A stretch of DNA of 46,207 bases, from NCBI GenBank assembly GCA_964425595.1, contig CAYRMW010000011.1, forward strand, positions 1 through 46,207, written 5' to 3'. Position numbers and translations under genes: made by a program. This stretch comes from Caccovicinus sp964425595 (lineage in GTDB: Bacteria > Bacillota > Clostridia > Lachnospirales > Lachnospiraceae). Under the pieces are notes generated by a model. It was given only the letters and a program-made list of their open reading frames with translations. It was not told the DNA's origin and ran no database searches. Within the stretch, counting starts at the first letter, position 1; each line of letters starts with the position of its first letter. Below are positions 33,822 to 41,207 of this stretch, piece by piece.

Positions 33822-34832
33822 TCAGTCTTTGCAGGAGCGCCGGATAATCAGTCGAGGTTTTAGTTTGATTTTGCTTTCAGTCAGAGCCGGCTGCCCACGC
33901 TCGATCATTTCTGTCAGAAGGTTTACTGCAGTTTCGATCTGTTCTTCATGAGAGATAGACACAGTGGTCAGCTCCAGATAGGGCAGCTTAGTGGAGATGT
34001 TGTCAAAGCCGATCAGGGAAAAGTCCTTCGGGATGCGGATTCCGTTTTCCTTACAGGCTTTCACGATTCCATTGGCAGTGGCATCGCTTGCGGCTACGAT
34101 CCCGTCAGGCATGTCCCTTCCGCTGGTCAGCAGATGGCGGAAATGATCGTATCCGCGCTCGAAACTGGTGCGAAAATCCGTCCGGCACTCATAAACCTGA
34201 GCCGGGATGCGCATACCTGCGGCTGTATGCAGAAAGCTTTCCGCCCGGAGCCGGTGAGCCAGCCTCTCCTTTTTGAATCCCAAAAACAAAAGATCCTTGC
34301 ATCCTCTGGAGATCAGGTATTCCGCAGCGATCCGGCCGGCCTGACGCTCGTCGGCGCACACATAAGGAACATGGCACGGCGTACTGGTCTCATTCAGGGA
34401 TACGATGGGGAGATTGCGGCTGTATTTTCCCATGGCAGCTTCACTTCTGGCACCGATGGGGAAGATCAGGATTCCTTCCACCTGATGCTCCACCAACAGC
34501 TTCAGATACTGTTCCTCCGTCCTCAGCTCACGGAAGCTGTTGCACAAAAGGGACTGAAACCCCCGCCGGTGGGCCGCGTCTGAGGCCAAAACGGCCAGCT
34601 CCGAGTAGAACGGGCTCATGATATCGGGGATCACAATGCCGATGGTCTGGGTCTTTCGCTTGACCAGACCTCTGGCCAGCCCGTTGGGGGTGTAGTTCAT
34701 CTTGTCGCACACATCCAGAATCCGTTTCCTGCTGGCTTCACTGATCCCCTCAGCCCCGTTCAGTGCACGGGAAACCGAGGCGATGGAAACCCCTGCTTCT
34801 TTTGCAATATCTTTAATGGTAACCTGTTTCAT
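33822..34832 (-). CDS. LacI-family regulator of the ABC importer operon
   Basis: The 336-residue repressor has an N-terminal LacI HTH (VTIKDIAKEAGVSIASVSRAL, read across about 3-23) with hinge and a sugar-binding-fold sensor (about 60-330). It starts at the ATG at 34830-34832; the frame is open 34 codons upstream but crosses the operator and promoter. It is the first gene of the minus-strand operon and precedes the permease by 54 bases. A perfect 14-bp palindrome immediately downstream of its promoter suggests it controls its own transcript and with it the importer. A LacI regulator points to a sugar-like inducer, against iron as the transported solute. Confidence 0.92.
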   Translation of the reverse strand: MKQVTIKDIAKEAGVSIASVSRALNGAEGISEASRKRILDVCDKMNYTPNGLARGLVKRKTQTIGIVIPDIMSPFYSELAVLASDAAHRRGFQSLLCNSFRELRTEEQYLKLLVEHQVEGILIFPIGARSEAAMGKYSRNLPIVSLNETSTPCHVPYVCADERQAGRIAAEYLISRGCKDLLFLGFKKERLAHRLRAESFLHTAAGMRIPAQVYECRTDFRTSFERGYDHFRHLLTSGRDMPDGIVAASDATANGIVKACKENGIRIPKDFSLIGFDNISTKLPYLELTTVSISHEEQIETAVNLLTEMIERGQPALTESKIKLKPRLIIRRSCKD

Positions 34833-34867
34833 TTTGGCGCCCTTTCTGATATCCTGCTTTCGGATAT

Positions 34868-34881
34868 CGTAAACGTTTACG
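34868..34881. promoter_or_regulatory. LacI-type operator in the importer operon leader
   Basis: CGTAAACGTTTACG is a perfect 14-bp palindrome with the central CG of LacI-family sites, starting 8 bases downstream of the -10 box on the minus strand. A GATATCC/GGATATC inverted repeat (34848-34854 and 34862-34868) follows it in the leader. Confidence 0.75.
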
Positions 34882-34889
34882 GCAACTGT

Positions 34890-34898
34890 ATTATAGCA
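34890..34898 (-). promoter_or_regulatory. Extended -10 promoter of the LacI-ABC-HAD operon
   Basis: On the minus strand TGCTATAAT is an ideal extended -10 element. No good -35 box lies 17 bases upstream, which is normal for this promoter type. Confidence 0.65.
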
Positions 34899-35128
34899 TT
34901 TGCTCAGAAAATCCGCTATTTCCAGAAGCCACAAAAAAGGAAAAGACCGGTGTGCAAAAGCACTAAAAAATGAGCAAAATTACGTAAATTTTACGAAAAA
35001 TAATTTCGACAAAAAAAGATGATTGATATTTTGCGCAGAATGAGCGAAATGCGAGAAGAATAACTCGTAAAAGTGCACATACGACAAACATGAGCGGATG
35101 ACAGAAGCTGCCTATGGCAGGAAGACGA
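34899..35128. other. AT-rich spacer between divergent genes
   Basis: This 230-base stretch has no supportable gene. It holds an 11-of-12 direct repeat, AATGAGCAAAAT (34969-34980) and AATGAGCGAAAT (35039-35050), and a short palindrome CGTAAATTTTACG (34983-34995). Binding sites for a regulator are possible, but no known motif is recognisable. Confidence 0.4.
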
Positions 35129-35157
35129 TTGACAATAAAAGAGGGAGAACCTATAAT
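35129..35157 (+). promoter_or_regulatory. Perfect consensus sigma-A promoter of cysK
   Basis: TTGACA (35129-35134), a 17-base spacer and TATAAT (35152-35157) match the full consensus. The predicted start near 35164 leaves a leader of about 88 bases, in which I see no riboswitch or T-box. Confidence 0.88.
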
Positions 35158-35251
35158 CCAAAGAAAACACATACCGTACAACAGAAATCCGGGAGAAGCC
35201 ACAGAGCAGATGAAAGAAATCTTCGCCGGCGGACGGGACAGGAGGCAGGAT

Positions 35252-36184
35252 ATGAGCAGAATTTACGCATCGATGGAGGAACTGATCGGGCGGACGCCCA
35301 TGATCGAACTGGGCCGAATGGAAAAGGCATTGGGTCTGGAGGCCAGGCTTCTGGCAAAGCTGGAATTTCGAAATCCCGCCGGTTCCGCAAAGGACAGGGT
35401 AGCGCGGTCGATCATCCGGGACGCTGAGGCGCGGGGCGTGTTAAAGGAGGGCGCGGTGATCATTGAGCCAACTTCCGGAAATACCGGCATCGGTCTGGCT
35501 GCGGTGGCTGTGCCGAAGGGGTACCGCGTCATCATCGTGATGCCGGAGACGATGAGCATGGAGCGGCGGCTTTTGATGAAGGCGTACGGGGCGGAGCTTG
35601 TCCTCACGGACGGGTCTGCGGGTATGGCCGGAGCGATCCGGAAGGCTAAGGAGCTGGCGGCGAAGATCCCCGGAAGCTTCATTGCCGGACAGTTTGAAAA
35701 TCCTGCGAATCCGGCGGCGCACTACACATCCACGGGCCCGGAGATCTGGGAGGATGCGGACGGGGAGGTGGACATCTTCGTGGCAGGTGTGGGTACCGGC
35801 GGTATCATATCCGGTACTGGCCGTTTCCTGAAGGAAAGGAATCCGGGCATCCGCATCGTGGCGGTGGAGCCGGCGTCTTCGTCGGTTCTTTCCGGCGGTC
35901 AGGCAGGCTCCCACGGGATCCAGGGGATCGGCGCGGGTTTTATCCCGGAGGCACTGGATACGGGGATTTACGATCAGATCATTACCGTGACGGAGGAGGA
36001 GGCCTGCCGGACCGGGAGGATGCTGGTACAGACAGAGGGGCTTCTTGCCGGAATCTCTTCCGGCGCAGCTCTCTGGGCAGCTATCCGGCTGGCCAGAGAG
36101 GAAGAGAATCGGGGAAAGACCGTGGTGACTCTGCTTCCGGACTCGGGAGAGCGGTATTTATCTACGCCGATGTTTGCGGAGTAA
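35252..36184 (+). CDS. cysK: Cysteine synthase (O-acetylserine sulfhydrylase)
   Basis: The 310-residue PLP enzyme makes cysteine from O-acetylserine and sulfide. The catalytic Lys is in NPAGSAKDR (about residue 43-51, where NPAGSVKDR is more usual). The phosphate and substrate loops are TSGNTGIGLA and GTGGIISGTGRFL, and the C-terminus ends in the expected PDSGERYLST. ATG 35252 follows AGGAGG; the frame is open further upstream, but that region contains the promoter and cannot be translated from this transcript. No serine acetyltransferase gene is adjacent. It converges on the YkvI gene. Confidence 0.95.
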   Translation: MSRIYASMEELIGRTPMIELGRMEKALGLEARLLAKLEFRNPAGSAKDRVARSIIRDAEARGVLKEGAVIIEPTSGNTGIGLAAVAVPKGYRVIIVMPETMSMERRLLMKAYGAELVLTDGSAGMAGAIRKAKELAAKIPGSFIAGQFENPANPAAHYTSTGPEIWEDADGEVDIFVAGVGTGGIISGTGRFLKERNPGIRIVAVEPASSSVLSGGQAGSHGIQGIGAGFIPEALDTGIYDQIITVTEEEACRTGRMLVQTEGLLAGISSGAALWAAIRLAREEENRGKTVVTLLPDSGERYLSTPMFAE

Positions 36185-36197
36185 CGTCCGGGCAACA

Positions 36198-36244
36198 GCA
36201 TGCGGCGCATCGCCGGTTTCATGGACGGGCGGTGCGCTGCATGC
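36198..36244. terminator. Long hairpin between convergent cysK and YkvI genes
   Basis: Seventeen bases (36198-36214) pair with 36228-36244, interrupted only by two G-T pairs, around a 13-base loop. Neither side has a T tract, so it is terminator-like rather than a classical rho-independent terminator. Confidence 0.5.
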
Positions 36245-36256
36245 CGGGCGTTGCGT

Positions 36257-37435
36257 TCAGATCTCCTTTCCGCGGGTGGCGGCTGCCTGGATGACGAACG
36301 GGACGAACAGGGTGATAAAGGCGGCGTAGCCAAGATAAGCGTAGCCCTTGCTGACTACCGTCATCAGGCCAAACTGGGCGATGGAGAAGGCCAGAAAGGT
36401 AAAGAGCAGGGTGAAGGCCGCGTTTCTGGCCAGGTGTCCCTTCTGGATCTGTTTTCGGGAATGCATCCGGCGTTCCATCGCGTTGACGCAGCGGGTGACG
36501 ATGCCGGAGATCATGTTTACGGCCGTGGAGATGGCCCCCAGGATGATCAGCAGGGAGATGACCGGCGTCAGGATCGAGGCGCCTACACCCTGCTCGACCA
36601 GTACCAGCATGGGAACGGAGGCGGTGGCCAGTTCCGCGGCAAAGGCAACCGCGAGGAGGCCGATAATGGAAAGCTCCGTGGCAAAAAAGTTGCAGACAAA
36701 GATGCCCACGGCGGCCTTATTGATCTGTTCGGCATCCGTTACCGGTTCCATGTGCTGATACATGACCGATACGGAAGCCAGCTGGAAGAAAAAGTACAGT
36801 ATGGCGGAATACAGCGCCGGCCCGAATGCGCCGCTTTCCGAGGAAAGCACGCTCATTTCCCCGGCAGCCATGCGGCTGATGGAAGCCGTAATGGATCCCC
36901 ATTCGGCTATGATATTCGGAATCAGGACCAGGACGAGCCCGAGGATGATCAGTACGCTTAAGGTAGAGGCGCATTTGCGTACCATTTCCGTGCCGAACAG
37001 GGCGATGACGAAGATGAAGGCGGCTACGATCACGGTACACAGCCAGTAGGGGAGACTGGTGAGTGCTTCAATGGTGGAGCCGCCGGTGGCAAAGGCTGCG
37101 GCTGACGCGGTGCCGATCATGATCAGGTAACAGACCTCGTAAAGATTGGACATCACCGGCCGGGTCTTTCCGTAGAAATGGTCGGAGAAGCTGCGGTAGT
37201 CATAGGTTTTGTGCCGGTAGGCGTAGCGCATGCCGTACCAGAAAAACAGGGCGTAGAGAGCCTGAGTAAGGGCGGGCAGGATCAGGCACCATATCCCGTA
37301 ATTGATGAAGTACTGGTAGATCTGGGCGCCGGACGCAAAGCCGCCGCCGAACTGGGTCGTGAAGGCCACGAAGGCGATGCCCATGGCCAGGGGCATTCTG
37401 CTTTTGTCCACAAGTAACGATTTTTTCTTCGCCAT
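36257..37435 (-). CDS. YkvI-family membrane transporter
   Basis: The 392-residue protein is almost all membrane, with about eleven hydrophobic segments. The first has the motif FGGGFASGAQIYQYF, where small residues break the helix, as in LeuT-fold transporters. The sequence matches the YkvI group in the amino acid/polyamine/organocation superfamily, whose substrates are largely undefined. It starts at the ATG at 37433-37435 after AAAGGATAA. It is the last gene of the etfB-etfA-dehydrogenase operon, 77 bases after the dehydrogenase stop. That suggests it carries the substrate of the dehydrogenase, perhaps a hydroxyacid or an amino-acid-derived acid. This link is inferred. Confidence 0.85.
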   Translation of the reverse strand: MAKKKSLLVDKSRMPLAMGIAFVAFTTQFGGGFASGAQIYQYFINYGIWCLILPALTQALYALFFWYGMRYAYRHKTYDYRSFSDHFYGKTRPVMSNLYEVCYLIMIGTASAAAFATGGSTIEALTSLPYWLCTVIVAAFIFVIALFGTEMVRKCASTLSVLIILGLVLVLIPNIIAEWGSITASISRMAAGEMSVLSSESGAFGPALYSAILYFFFQLASVSVMYQHMEPVTDAEQINKAAVGIFVCNFFATELSIIGLLAVAFAAELATASVPMLVLVEQGVGASILTPVISLLIILGAISTAVNMISGIVTRCVNAMERRMHSRKQIQKGHLARNAAFTLLFTFLAFSIAQFGLMTVVSKGYAYLGYAAFITLFVPFVIQAAATRGKEI

Positions 37436-37512
37436 AGCGTTATCCTTTCCTTTTATCCGGATCTTTTTGGCGCTGCCGCAGTTTTGGAAAAGGCGGCAGA
37501 CGCCGATGGTGG

Positions 37513-38943
37513 TCAACGGTCACAGTTATCGTTAAATTCAATGATCTTTCCAGGATTTAAGATCAGCCGGTCGTCAAAGGCCAGCTTAACCGCCCGATAA
37601 AGCCGGATCATCCTGGGGCCGACAAATTCCTCCAGAAAGGCGATCCGCCCATTGCCGATGCCGTGCTCGCCGGAAAGCTGGCCGCCCAGTTCCTTGGACA
37701 GGGCATAAAGCTCGGTAAGGGAAGCGTGGGTGGCGGCTTTCCACTCTTCATCACTCATCTCCGGGCCTCTGAGCATCTCCGTGTGAATATTGCCATCTCC
37801 GCAGTGCCCGCAGGGCTCGACCCGGATCCCGTGTGAGAGGGCGATTTTTTTTGCGGCTTTTACGTATTCGGCGATCCTTGCTCTGGGCACGACCACATCA
37901 CATTCCTCCTGGGAGACGGAATCCGCCTTCATGCCCTCCAGGATCCCGCCCCGGACAGCCCATACCGAAGCGGCCCGTTCCGGAGTATCGGCGATGCAGC
38001 AGTCCATGGCGCCGTTTGCCAGGGCAGCCTCTGCCGCGGCGCTCACCGCGCTTTCCAGTTCCTGAGGGCTGGACGCGTCGTACATCACAATGAGCACAGC
38101 CTCGCCCTGCTTTACCGGGAAGTATTTGTGGAGCGTACGCTCCACGATATCGATCAGCTCACGTTCCAGAAATTCAATGGCCGTGGGGACAAAGGGGAGC
38201 TCCAGTACCTTTGGCACCATGTCGGCGCAGGCTTCCAGGCTCTGAAACGGCATCACCAGAGTGCAGGTGCAGGTAGGCGCCGGGAGAAGCTTCAGCGTCA
38301 CCTGCGTCAGGATGCATAGAGTTCCCTCGGAACCGATCACCAGATCTTTCAGGTCGTAGCCGGTGGTGTTTTTGACTACGTTGGAAGAGAAGTTCAGGAT
38401 CGAGCCGTCGGGCATGACCACTTCCATGCAGCGGACGAAGTCGCGGGTCAGGCCGTAGCGCACGGCTTTCATGCCACCGGCATTGGTGATGACGTTTCCT
38501 CCGATCGATGCGGTTTTTTCGCCGGGATCCGGAGGATAAAACAATCCTTCCGCGGCAACGGCGGCCTGCACATCGGTTAACAGCGCGCCGGGCTCTACCG
38601 TGATGGTCTGGTTTTTGCGGTCCACCGGGAAGATCCGGTTCATGCGCATGACGGAGAGCATGATGCCTCCGTATTTGCAGGTCGCGCCTCCGGCAAGTCC
38701 TGTGCCTGCCCCGCGGCAGACCACAGGGATGTTTTCCCGGTAGGCATAGGCCATGATGGCGGAAATCTCTTCCTTGTTCAGGACCTCGACATAGAGTTCC
38801 GGCGGATAGACGCCGTATTCCGGCATTTCGTCTTTATAGTATTCCCGGTCGATCTCTTCTCCGACCCGAACCCGGTCAGCGGCGCTGACTGAGCGGATGT
38901 AGTCGAAATCTTCCGGGGTCATTTTTTTGTATGGATAAGGCAT
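37513..38943 (-). CDS. FAD-linked 2-hydroxyacid dehydrogenase (GlcD/LctD type)
   Basis: The 476-residue flavoprotein has an N-terminal PCMH FAD-binding domain (about 40-220), with VVCRGAGTGLAGGA, PDPGEKTASIGGNVITNAGG and YDLKDLVIGSEGTL. A C-terminal substrate domain follows, with the metal-site motif HCGDGNIHTEM and LSGEHGIGNGR. Relatives oxidise glycolate, D-lactate or D-2-hydroxyglutarate. Linked to etfA/etfB, it corresponds to LctD of the Acetobacterium woodii lactate dehydrogenase complex, which oxidises lactate with NAD+ by electron confurcation with reduced ferredoxin. The start follows AAGGAGGTG. It starts 2 bases after the etfA stop, so the pair is translationally linked. Confidence 0.93.
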   Translation of the reverse strand: MPYPYKKMTPEDFDYIRSVSAADRVRVGEEIDREYYKDEMPEYGVYPPELYVEVLNKEEISAIMAYAYRENIPVVCRGAGTGLAGGATCKYGGIMLSVMRMNRIFPVDRKNQTITVEPGALLTDVQAAVAAEGLFYPPDPGEKTASIGGNVITNAGGMKAVRYGLTRDFVRCMEVVMPDGSILNFSSNVVKNTTGYDLKDLVIGSEGTLCILTQVTLKLLPAPTCTCTLVMPFQSLEACADMVPKVLELPFVPTAIEFLERELIDIVERTLHKYFPVKQGEAVLIVMYDASSPQELESAVSAAAEAALANGAMDCCIADTPERAASVWAVRGGILEGMKADSVSQEECDVVVPRARIAEYVKAAKKIALSHGIRVEPCGHCGDGNIHTEMLRGPEMSDEEWKAATHASLTELYALSKELGGQLSGEHGIGNGRIAFLEEFVGPRMIRLYRAVKLAFDDRLILNPGKIIEFNDNCDR

Positions 38944-38945
38944 GG

Positions 38946-40142
38946 TTACACCTCCTTCTGGCAGCGGATCCGCCGGATAAGGCGAGGCACCACCTGGTAC
39001 AGATCATCGACAATGCAGTAATGCGCCACATGAAAAATCGGCGCGTTCGGATCGGTGTTAATGGCGACAATGCAGTCAGCGTTGTTCATGCAGGATGTAA
39101 ACTGAATGGCTCCGGACACACCGCAGGTGATGATCAGCTTCGGGCGGACGGTGCGGCCGGAAAGGCCGATCTGGTGCGCGTTGTCCCCGAAGCCGTCTTC
39201 AATCATCGGCCGGGTAAAGGCTAACTGGCCGCCCAGGGCTTCGGCCAGCCGGCGGCACATTTCCACATCCGCTTCGCTGCGCACACCACGCCCTGCCACG
39301 ACGATGACGTCTTCCTCTTCCAGGCTCTTCTGCTTTCGGATCACTTCGCAAGACAAGATGGAAATGGGGGAACGCGCCATCTCTGCGGTGACCGCGCGGC
39401 GGACGACCTTTCCGGTCCGGCAGGCGGACTTTTTGGCCGGATCCATGACTTTGTAGCGGACCGTAGCAAACTGGGGCCTGGTGCGGGAAATGGCGATCTG
39501 TGCCATAATGTCGCCGCCGAAGGCCGGACGGATCTGGATCATGTCGGTGTCCGGCCGGATATCCAGGGCCGTGCAGTCGGCGGTCAGTCCGGTGCGAAAA
39601 CGGGTAGCCAGCCTCGGCGCGAGGGAACGCCCCAGGGCAGTCGCGCCGATCAGTACGGCAGAGGGCTTTAACGCACGGATACAGTCGGCGGCCGCGTTTG
39701 CGTAGCAGTCCGCACGGAAGCCGCAGAAGGCTTCATCTTCATAAACAAACACCTGATGAACGGCATAGTCCAGCAGTTTTTCGGCGTTTTCTGCCGTGCC
39801 TGGACCGCCGATGATCAGGACATTCACCTGGTAATGAACTTTCGGGGCCATTTTCAGGGCCTCGCCGATCAGTTCGAAGGTAACCGGTGCGATCTTGCCC
39901 TGCTCCTGCTCGGCAAAAACCAGAAAATCCTTCCACTGTGTTTTATCCGCTCCGGCCTGATCCTCCTGTTTTTTTTGCCGGATCGCCTGTTCAGGACAGA
40001 GGCGAACACAGACGCCGCAGTTTCGGCAGCCCTCGAGGACCTCGATCCGGTCCGCCGCCTTTGTCAGGGCGCCGAAGGGACATTTTTCCACGCAAAGTCC
40101 GCAGAGCGTGCATTCCTGACGCGCAATTACTAATCCTTCCAT
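38946..40142 (-). CDS. etfA: Electron transfer flavoprotein alpha subunit with N-terminal ferredoxin domain
   Basis: The 398-residue protein begins with a ferredoxin domain. Cysteines at 11, 14, 17 and 21, and at 39, 42, 45 and 49, can ligate two [4Fe-4S] clusters. An Etf alpha/beta domain follows (about 70-260), then the C-terminal FAD domain (about 280-398), with VVAGRGVRSE and GLSGRTVRPKLIITCGVSG (split at the glycines). It partners EtfB to carry electrons between the dehydrogenase, NAD and ferredoxin. The ATG at 40140-40142 follows CAGGAGTAAGG; a longer frame with 12 more residues lacks a good ribosome site. Confidence 0.94.
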   Translation of the reverse strand: MEGLVIARQECTLCGLCVEKCPFGALTKAADRIEVLEGCRNCGVCVRLCPEQAIRQKKQEDQAGADKTQWKDFLVFAEQEQGKIAPVTFELIGEALKMAPKVHYQVNVLIIGGPGTAENAEKLLDYAVHQVFVYEDEAFCGFRADCYANAAADCIRALKPSAVLIGATALGRSLAPRLATRFRTGLTADCTALDIRPDTDMIQIRPAFGGDIMAQIAISRTRPQFATVRYKVMDPAKKSACRTGKVVRRAVTAEMARSPISILSCEVIRKQKSLEEEDVIVVAGRGVRSEADVEMCRRLAEALGGQLAFTRPMIEDGFGDNAHQIGLSGRTVRPKLIITCGVSGAIQFTSCMNNADCIVAINTDPNAPIFHVAHYCIVDDLYQVVPRLIRRIRCQKEV

Positions 40143-40174
40143 ATCCTTACTCCTGTTTTCTCTCACGTATTTGG

Positions 40175-40966
40175 TCAAATCAGCTTTTTCTCTGCCAGGA
40201 TGGCATACAGTCGGTCGGCCTTTTCCTCCGCTGTTCCGTCGAGATAGACCTGCGTTTCGGTTTCCGGCGGGGCGAACATCTTAACGACCGAGGTGGGGGA
40301 ACCGGTCAGTCCATAATGGGCGGTCTCCCGGTCAGGGAGATCAGCCATGCTGATATACCGGATGACTTTATCTTTCGTTGCCCGCTGCAGAAGGTAAGAA
40401 GGCAGCCTGGGAACGCAGCTATCTTTTTCCACTGTGATCAGACAGGGATAAGGAATTTCGGAGATCTGGGTGACGTTTGCAAGATCCTGTTTGATCTGGA
40501 TTTTTTGGCCGTCGGCCTTCAGGATTCCGGAGACCCATGCGCAGTGGGGCAGATCTAAGTGCTCGGCGATGGCCGGTCCTACCTGTGCCGTATCGCCGTC
40601 GGTGGTCTGCCGGCCGCAGAGGATCAAATCCGCGCCGCCAAGCAGGCGGATCCCCTGCGCCAGGGTGTAGGAAGTGGCAAGCACATCGGCCCCGGCGAAC
40701 TGCAGGTCGGACATAATCGCCGCCTGATCGGCGCCCATCGAATAGGCGTCCCGCATCATTTCCTCCGCATGAGGCGGCCCCATGGTCAGCACCGTGACCT
40801 GACCGCCCAGCTGCTCTTTCAGGGTGAGGGCGGTTTCCAGGGCAAACAGGTCGTAAGGGTTTGTTCTCGTCTCGCTGCCGAGACGCTTTAAAGCGCCGGT
40901 ATCCGGATCGATCTCGACGTGGTTTCCGGCCGGCACCTGCTTCATACATACAATCATGTTGATCAT
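40175..40966 (-). CDS. etfB: Electron transfer flavoprotein beta subunit
   Basis: The 263-residue Etf beta protein has MIVCMKQVPAG at its start, then LSRLG-type nucleotide-binding segments: TNPYDLFALETAL, VTVLTMGPPHAEEMMRDAYSMGAD and LILCGRQTTDGDTAQVGPAIAEHL. In bifurcating Etfs this subunit binds NAD(H) and the bifurcating FAD. It is the first gene of a four-gene minus-strand operon. I start it at the ATG at 40964-40966, 9 bases past a GGGGGAA; an ATG three codons later is possible. Confidence 0.94.
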   Translation of the reverse strand: MINMIVCMKQVPAGNHVEIDPDTGALKRLGSETRTNPYDLFALETALTLKEQLGGQVTVLTMGPPHAEEMMRDAYSMGADQAAIMSDLQFAGADVLATSYTLAQGIRLLGGADLILCGRQTTDGDTAQVGPAIAEHLDLPHCAWVSGILKADGQKIQIKQDLANVTQISEIPYPCLITVEKDSCVPRLPSYLLQRATKDKVIRYISMADLPDRETAHYGLTGSPTSVVKMFAPPETETQVYLDGTAEEKADRLYAILAEKKLI

Positions 40967-41016
40967 CGTTGATATTCCCCCGCTACTTTTTTGCTTTAAA
41001 TGACTAAACCTTAAGT

Positions 41017-41046
41017 AGTATACCATTGATCTGTCCCTTTTGTCGA
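41017..41046 (-). promoter_or_regulatory. Promoter of the etfB operon
   Basis: On the minus strand TCGACA (41041-41046) and TATACT (41017-41022) are separated by 18 bases. A perfect TTGACA lies a little further upstream (41057-41062) but is too far from the -10 box. Confidence 0.55.
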
Positions 41047-41095
41047 GGACGTTTTTTGTCAAGATCCGATTGGGGAAATGCGGGGGATGATGTCC

Positions 41096-41124
41096 TTGTA
41101 CCGAATTCGGAAACATGCTATACT
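41096..41124 (+). promoter_or_regulatory. Promoter of the iron alcohol dehydrogenase gene
   Basis: TTGTAC (41096-41101) and TATACT (41119-41124) are 17 bases apart, with TG at the extended -10 position. Confidence 0.65.
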
Positions 41125-41135
41125 GAAAAAGCAAA

Positions 41136-41178
41136 AACGGGATGGCACCATGCGGTTTGCCGCGGCCATCGTCCCGTT
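41136..41178 (+). promoter_or_regulatory. 5'-leader hairpin before alcohol dehydrogenase
   Basis: AACGGGATGGC (41136-41146) pairs with GCCATCGTCCCGTT (41165-41178) with a 3-base bulge, and an inner GCGG/CCGC extends the helix. It starts about 5 bases after the predicted start point, so it would cap the transcript 5' end about 30 bases before the gene. Confidence 0.5.
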
Positions 41179-41207
41179 AAAAAGTTAAGGCAAAGGAGTG
41201 GAAAACG

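Noticed and set aside
35158..35251. SAM or other riboswitch, or T-box, before cysK
   Set aside because: The 90-base leader has no recognisable riboswitch core and no GGTGGNACCGCG, and shows no stable terminator.
35114..35251. Longer start for cysteine synthase
   Set aside because: It would begin upstream of the -35 box of the perfect promoter at 35129-35157, so the region is not translated from this transcript.
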